A stretch of DNA of 43,819 nt from a virus, in the IMG/VR virus record IMGVR_UViG_3300017971_000427, positions 1 to 43,819 of that record; one strand, written 5' to 3'. Made by a program: the position numbers and the translations under genes. This document shows, piece by piece, positions 40,634 through 43,819 of this stretch; the first letter of the stretch is position 1, and the number at the start of each line of letters is the position of its first letter. Under the pieces are notes generated by a model. The model was not told the DNA's origin, searched no databases, and saw only the letters and a program-made list of their open reading frames with translations.

Positions 40634-40686
40634 AACATGGACATTTAGCTTTTTAAAAGTACACCTAAAAACGAGAGGAGACCATC

Positions 40687-40836
40687 ATGAAAAAAGTTAT
40701 TTTTTCGATTAACATTTCCGAGGACCTGAGAGACAAGATTGACGCCGAGGCAGCGCGCCAGGAGAGATCAAGATCCTGGATGATTGAAAAGGCGTTAAAA
40801 GAAAAATTTGACAAAGCCGATAAATCTGATAAATAG
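40687..40836 (+). CDS. Ribbon-helix-helix (CopG/Arc-like) regulator
   Basis: The protein is 49 residues. It begins MKKVIFSINISEDLRDKIDA, an antiparallel ribbon strand then helix, followed by AARQERSRSWMIEKALKEKF, the second helix with the conserved R-S-x-x-I/W-M-I-E turn. This is the RHH fold of small dimeric repressors. AGGAG lies 6 nt before the ATG. It ends the cassette and is a natural candidate to bind the TGTTAA repeats or the TGACAA palindrome upstream of the block, but this is inference. Confidence 0.8.
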   Translation: MKKVIFSINISEDLRDKIDAEAARQERSRSWMIEKALKEKFDKADKSDK

Positions 40837-40870
40837 AAAAGATCTGGCTCGTCTTTTTTCTCCTTATGAG

Positions 40871-40905
40871 GGCCCCCAGGTTTGCCGCCTGGGGGCCTTT
40901 TTTTT
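40871..40905 (+). terminator. Strong intrinsic terminator of the rightward cassette
   Basis: GGCCCCCAGG (40871-40880) and CCTGGGGGCC (40888-40897) form a perfect 10-bp stem with a 7-base loop, followed by eight T residues. It separates the cassette from the converging terminase gene. Confidence 0.92.
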
Positions 40906-42874
40906 ATTTCGAATAGTAGGGCTCAAACTCGGCAGCCCATTTCCAGAATTGATGATAATTTATGCCGTCGATCTCAAACTCCTCGCGGCAAACAGTAAAG
41001 ACAATAAGATCCAGGGCGGCCATGTTATAAATACGACAGTCCCAGGCATGAGCCGGCTTGTTCGGGATCTGGGTCCACCAATAGCCGAGAAATTTGTTTG
41101 TTTTTTTGCTGCGGATCTCTGTTTTGTATTCAGCCTCGTATTGTCTGAAATAACTATCGGGGTAGTCGTGAGGATAATTACAAAAGCCGAGGGGCTGCCG
41201 TTCGGGGGGGTTCCAATCGCGACGCAGCCAGGCCGCGAGCCTGTCTTTGTATAGCGTGACATTAATATTAAAAGCGATCGTCCCGGCCTTGCTCGTATAT
41301 TCAGCGAATTCTCTGAGCCTGGCGGTCCTGGGCGGCGTGTCTCGACCCATAACAGGATAAACGCCGCTTGAGTAATCTGCAGCGAATTGATAAACCGTGT
41401 CCGTCCGATATCTGGCATCGATAAAAGTCGTTTGTATCGCATAAAGTTTTTTGTCGTCAGCTCTCCAGGTTTCGCGCTCGATCATGTCCCTCAGCTGATC
41501 CCAGGGAGAGCCGGGTCCGCTTAAAATTTCCGTGTCGCCCTCGAGCTCGCGCCAGTCGACCGAATACGATCGGCCGTCCTTTGCCCAGCCCATGACCTCG
41601 ACCCCGATCCATTTTTTGTGAACGTCTGCAGCTGCAGTCAAAAGAAAGATCGGGCCGCCGGTCTCTTTTTTCGCTGCTTTGTTCGGGATCTCGTTTCGAG
41701 TATAGATCGGGCGCCTGTGTTGTATGATCCGCTCAAATTTCGGCGCCTCGCCTCGCTCCTCCCAGGGCAAACCGAGACAAGTATTATAAAAAGTCCTGAG
41801 GGCCTCGAGATCCTTTGCGCGGTCCGCTTTGATATCCCAGGCCTCGAGCCATTCATAAACCATTGAGATCCAGCTAAACATACCAGGCGGCGAATATAAC
41901 GCGCTGATATGATACGAGCGAAAATTTCTCTCTTGAGGATCTGCAGTCGCGACCCATTTGCCGCGAGATAAAAACCAGGCCTTGTCAAAGTCATACCAGG
42001 CAGCAAAACAATATTTGCAAAGATATCTGACGCTCTCCTCGATCAAGATCCCTTGCTCGCTAACGTCAAATAAAATACCGTATGCCTCGCCGTCCTCAGT
42101 TTTGCCCTGGAATTCGAGCTCCTGGAATTCGCCGCAATATTTACAGGGGACCTCGTATTTTCTTTGATCGCCGCGCTTATACTGTTTATAAATTTTCGAG
42201 GTTTGCATGACCAGGGGCGTCGACAGATAAACGATCGATCGAGTTAAGTCAAAAGCCTTTGTCCTGTTTTCTGCCAGTTTAACAGGATCGCCCTCGTCGC
42301 CGAGCTTGTCGGGCATGCCGTCGAGCTCATCAAGTCGGATCTTTTTGACGCTCATCTGCCTCAGTTTGCCGGGGTTCTGAGCTCCGACCGGCAGCAAAAA
42401 GCCGCCGGGAAAATCTTTTTTGTCAGTCGTGTCGCCAGTCTTTCGGCTTTTTTCATCTGCCGGCCTGATACGATCCTGCAGTCCGCAGCTCTCGAGCATG
42501 CGATCGACTTTGACCTCGATCGCCATTTTGACGAGGGCCTTGTCGGCCGAGACATACATATAACCGCAAGGATCATGCTCGATTGTATATCCGAGATCGT
42601 TCTCGATGATCGCCGTCGTCGCTCCGACCTGGGCCGCTTTCATTATTGCAAGTTTTCTGACCTCGCTGTTAACGCTGAGACAGTTCATCGGCTCGATCCA
42701 GTAAGGCGTATATGAATTATCCCAAAAGCCGGGGCGGCTTGTGAGCTCGGGCGGCATGTAACGATTTTCCTCGGCCCATTGAGAAACCTCGAGAGAGATC
42801 TTTTCGTCAGTCAGATTGTCAACCTGGTCGATCAGCCAGAGATAATCAAAATTGTCGGCGATGATATCAATCAT
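40904..42874 (-). CDS. Terminase large subunit (lambda gpA family)
   Basis: The protein is about 656 residues. Start at 42874 (GGGG 6 nt upstream); an upstream TTG has no site. ATPase: IMKAAQVGATTAII near residue 68, the deviant P-loop of gpA whose lysine precedes the loop; an acidic Walker B-like KIRLDELDGMPD near 180; zinc-type Cys sets CKYCGEF and CKYCFAAW around 255-300. Nuclease domain: LTAAADVHKKWIGVEVMGW near 420 with a catalytic Asp, and TTFIDARYRTDTVYQFA. It packages DNA with the small subunit upstream. Confidence 0.95.
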   Translation of the reverse strand: MIDIIADNFDYLWLIDQVDNLTDEKISLEVSQWAEENRYMPPELTSRPGFWDNSYTPYWIEPMNCLSVNSEVRKLAIMKAAQVGATTAIIENDLGYTIEHDPCGYMYVSADKALVKMAIEVKVDRMLESCGLQDRIRPADEKSRKTGDTTDKKDFPGGFLLPVGAQNPGKLRQMSVKKIRLDELDGMPDKLGDEGDPVKLAENRTKAFDLTRSIVYLSTPLVMQTSKIYKQYKRGDQRKYEVPCKYCGEFQELEFQGKTEDGEAYGILFDVSEQGILIEESVRYLCKYCFAAWYDFDKAWFLSRGKWVATADPQERNFRSYHISALYSPPGMFSWISMVYEWLEAWDIKADRAKDLEALRTFYNTCLGLPWEERGEAPKFERIIQHRRPIYTRNEIPNKAAKKETGGPIFLLTAAADVHKKWIGVEVMGWAKDGRSYSVDWRELEGDTEILSGPGSPWDQLRDMIERETWRADDKKLYAIQTTFIDARYRTDTVYQFAADYSSGVYPVMGRDTPPRTARLREFAEYTSKAGTIAFNINVTLYKDRLAAWLRRDWNPPERQPLGFCNYPHDYPDSYFRQYEAEYKTEIRSKKTNKFLGYWWTQIPNKPAHAWDCRIYNMAALDLIVFTVCREEFEIDGINYHQFWKWAAEFEPYYSK

Positions 42875-43023
42875 TTTTTGCCCCAGGCATTTTTTTAAAA
42901 TACATATCTGACCAGTCGCTGCAGAAAAACGGCCATGTCTCAATAATAAATTTTCTCAATTTGCAGAACCGATCCAGGCCCCGAAAAGTAAAATTTTTAC
43001 AAGTGCCGCATTGTTTATCTTGA

Positions 43024-43743
43024 TCAGTCAACCTTATGCCTCTTGATCCTCGATTTTATTTCTGTTTTGCAATCCTTAATGATACGGCTCGCAGCCTGTC
43101 GGATGATCTCCTCGACTTTGAAAGCGACATTTTTCTTTTTCTTCGCGCTCTTGACCGTCGCAATTATTTGCTGAGATAACGAGCCCGGCATTTCATTGAC
43201 CAGGCGTTTAAATGCAAGATCCAGGAGACCGAAAGCGATCGCCTCGACGACAACGCGATCGACGAGCTCGGCCCTTTTCTGTTTTGCCTTGATCGCTTTG
43301 TTTTGATAGTCAGCGATCCCCCTCAGGGCGTCAATGTAACCTTTAAAGCCTGGGACCCCTCCGTATCTTGTCGCGATTTCTTTCAAAGTGAGATCCTGGA
43401 GCTCATCGATTTCGCCGTTTAAAATCTTTTCTGGGTCAATGTAAAGTCCGGCAGCGCCGGCGCTTTTTTTACTGTCAGGACCCTTTTGTCTGGGCGGCGT
43501 CGTTTTTTTCTTCGCGGCCTTTTTTTTCGCTGTTTTCTTTTTTGGGGCCGGCGGCGTTTCGTTCTTTTTGTCGATCTCAGATTTTTTTAAATAGTCTTTT
43601 GCTGCTTGATGAGAGGCGTTGATTTTTTTGCCGCTCATCGCCGGCGCCAGGGGTCCCCCTTTTTTTGTCGCTTTCGAGATCGCCTGACGCGATCGACCCG
43701 AGAGCTTTGCAAAAGCGTTTTTCGTCATTAATTTTTTTGCCAT
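43024..43743 (-). CDS. Terminase small subunit candidate
   Basis: The protein is 239 residues. An N-terminal helix-turn-helix (NAFAKLSGRSRQAISKATKK) is like Nu1-type small subunits. A Lys/Pro/Ala-rich linker (KKKTAKKKAAKKKTTPPRQK) lies at residues 67-87. The C-terminal part is helical (LTLKEIATRYGGVPGFKGYI, AIAFGLLDLAFKRLVNEMPG). It sits directly upstream of the large terminase. The ribosome-binding site is weak. It would bind the packaging site. Confidence 0.75.
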   Translation of the reverse strand: MAKKLMTKNAFAKLSGRSRQAISKATKKGGPLAPAMSGKKINASHQAAKDYLKKSEIDKKNETPPAPKKKTAKKKAAKKKTTPPRQKGPDSKKSAGAAGLYIDPEKILNGEIDELQDLTLKEIATRYGGVPGFKGYIDALRGIADYQNKAIKAKQKRAELVDRVVVEAIAFGLLDLAFKRLVNEMPGSLSQQIIATVKSAKKKKNVAFKVEEIIRQAASRIIKDCKTEIKSRIKRHKVD

Positions 43744-43767
43744 GTCAACCGCCCAAAAATGTCAACC
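43742..43767 (-). repeat. Tandem GGTTGACAT repeats before small terminase
   Basis: On the minus strand GGTTGACAT occurs twice (43767-43759 and 43750-43742), starts 17 bp apart; the second includes the start codon of the small terminase gene. Each holds a TTGACA-like -35 word. They could be a terminase or regulator binding site. Confidence 0.5.
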
Positions 43768-43819
43768 TAAAAAAAAATAAAAAAACTCTCCGTATATAAA
43801 GCTGGACCCGAAACAAAAC

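Noticed and set aside
1-43819. Lysogeny module (integrase, excisionase, CI/Cro-like repressor)
   Set aside because: No tyrosine or serine recombinase and no lambda-type repressor was recognised on either strand; the RHH protein alone is not evidence of lysogeny.
1-43819. CRISPR array or insertion sequence
   Set aside because: No regularly spaced direct repeats of 20-40 bp and no transposase frame with inverted ends were seen.

Overview
The window looks like a complete or near-complete genome of a tailed phage (Caudoviricetes) with a contractile tail. The first 18 bases recur exactly as the last 18, so the contig probably closes into a circle. The virion genes join a lambda-type head module (small and large terminase, gpW, portal, ClpP-like protease with nested scaffold, decoration, gpE capsid) to a Mu-type contractile tail (sheath, tube, frameshifted chaperone pair, tape measure, then the Mu gp43-gp48 series and a collar fibre). 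No integrase, CI-like repressor, tRNA, DNA polymerase or CRISPR array was recognised, so a virulent lifestyle is likely. The 3TM holin family, amidase and spanin-like protein point to a Gram-negative host. The host cannot be named from the sequence, although the palindromes CTGCAG and GCGATCGC are strikingly frequent.

Layout. Nearly everything is on the minus strand. From about 16.3 kb leftward to 0.4 kb lies an early/middle operon. It starts with small genes (zinc-knuckle, DUF1367-like, HNH), then a coupled replication and recombination block (DnaD-like initiator, SF2 helicase, VRR-NUC nuclease, a protein ending in an SSB-like acidic tip, SbcD, SbcC). It continues with an accessory block (small zinc proteins, a DUF7338-like protein, radical SAM, PD-(D/E)XK-like, ASCH, a basic tail-completion-like protein, a 27-residue membrane micro-ORF, DUF1643). 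On a circular map this operon runs through the join into the terminase genes (43.7 to 40.9 kb). A second minus-strand operon runs from 37.06 kb down to 16.39 kb and encodes the head, tail, fibre and lysis functions. It ends at a long hairpin terminator that overlaps a promoter for the early operon.

Accessory cassette. Between the terminase genes and gpW, where lambda-type modules are normally contiguous, sits a rightward block at 37.5-40.8 kb. It holds a PAPS-reductase/DndC-like PP-loop enzyme, a compact C5-cytosine methyltransferase-like protein, a ribbon-helix-helix protein too short for ordinary ORF calling, and four unknown proteins. Its upstream region carries seven TGTTAA-type repeats, two pairs of them exactly 10 bp apart, plus several perfect palindromes. 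Two genes in the block are preceded by near-identical GC-rich hairpins, and the block closes with a strong terminator. It is the best candidate here for an uncharacterised system, perhaps DNA modification or counter-defence, but that function is inference.

Other points. A T-TTT-TTA slippery heptamer links the tail chaperone to a 65-codon extension. A strong internal GGAGG-ATG makes a scaffold from inside the protease gene. There are three tandem decoration paralogues. The baseplate spike gene has no usable ATG/GTG/TTG at its true start. An 86-bp element is bounded by perfect 16-bp inverted arms. Three ribosome-binding-site styles sort by module: AGGAGGTTTTAAA for abundant virion proteins, GGGGGTCTN in the left operon, and AGAGGAGAGGCAA in the rightward cassette and sbcC.
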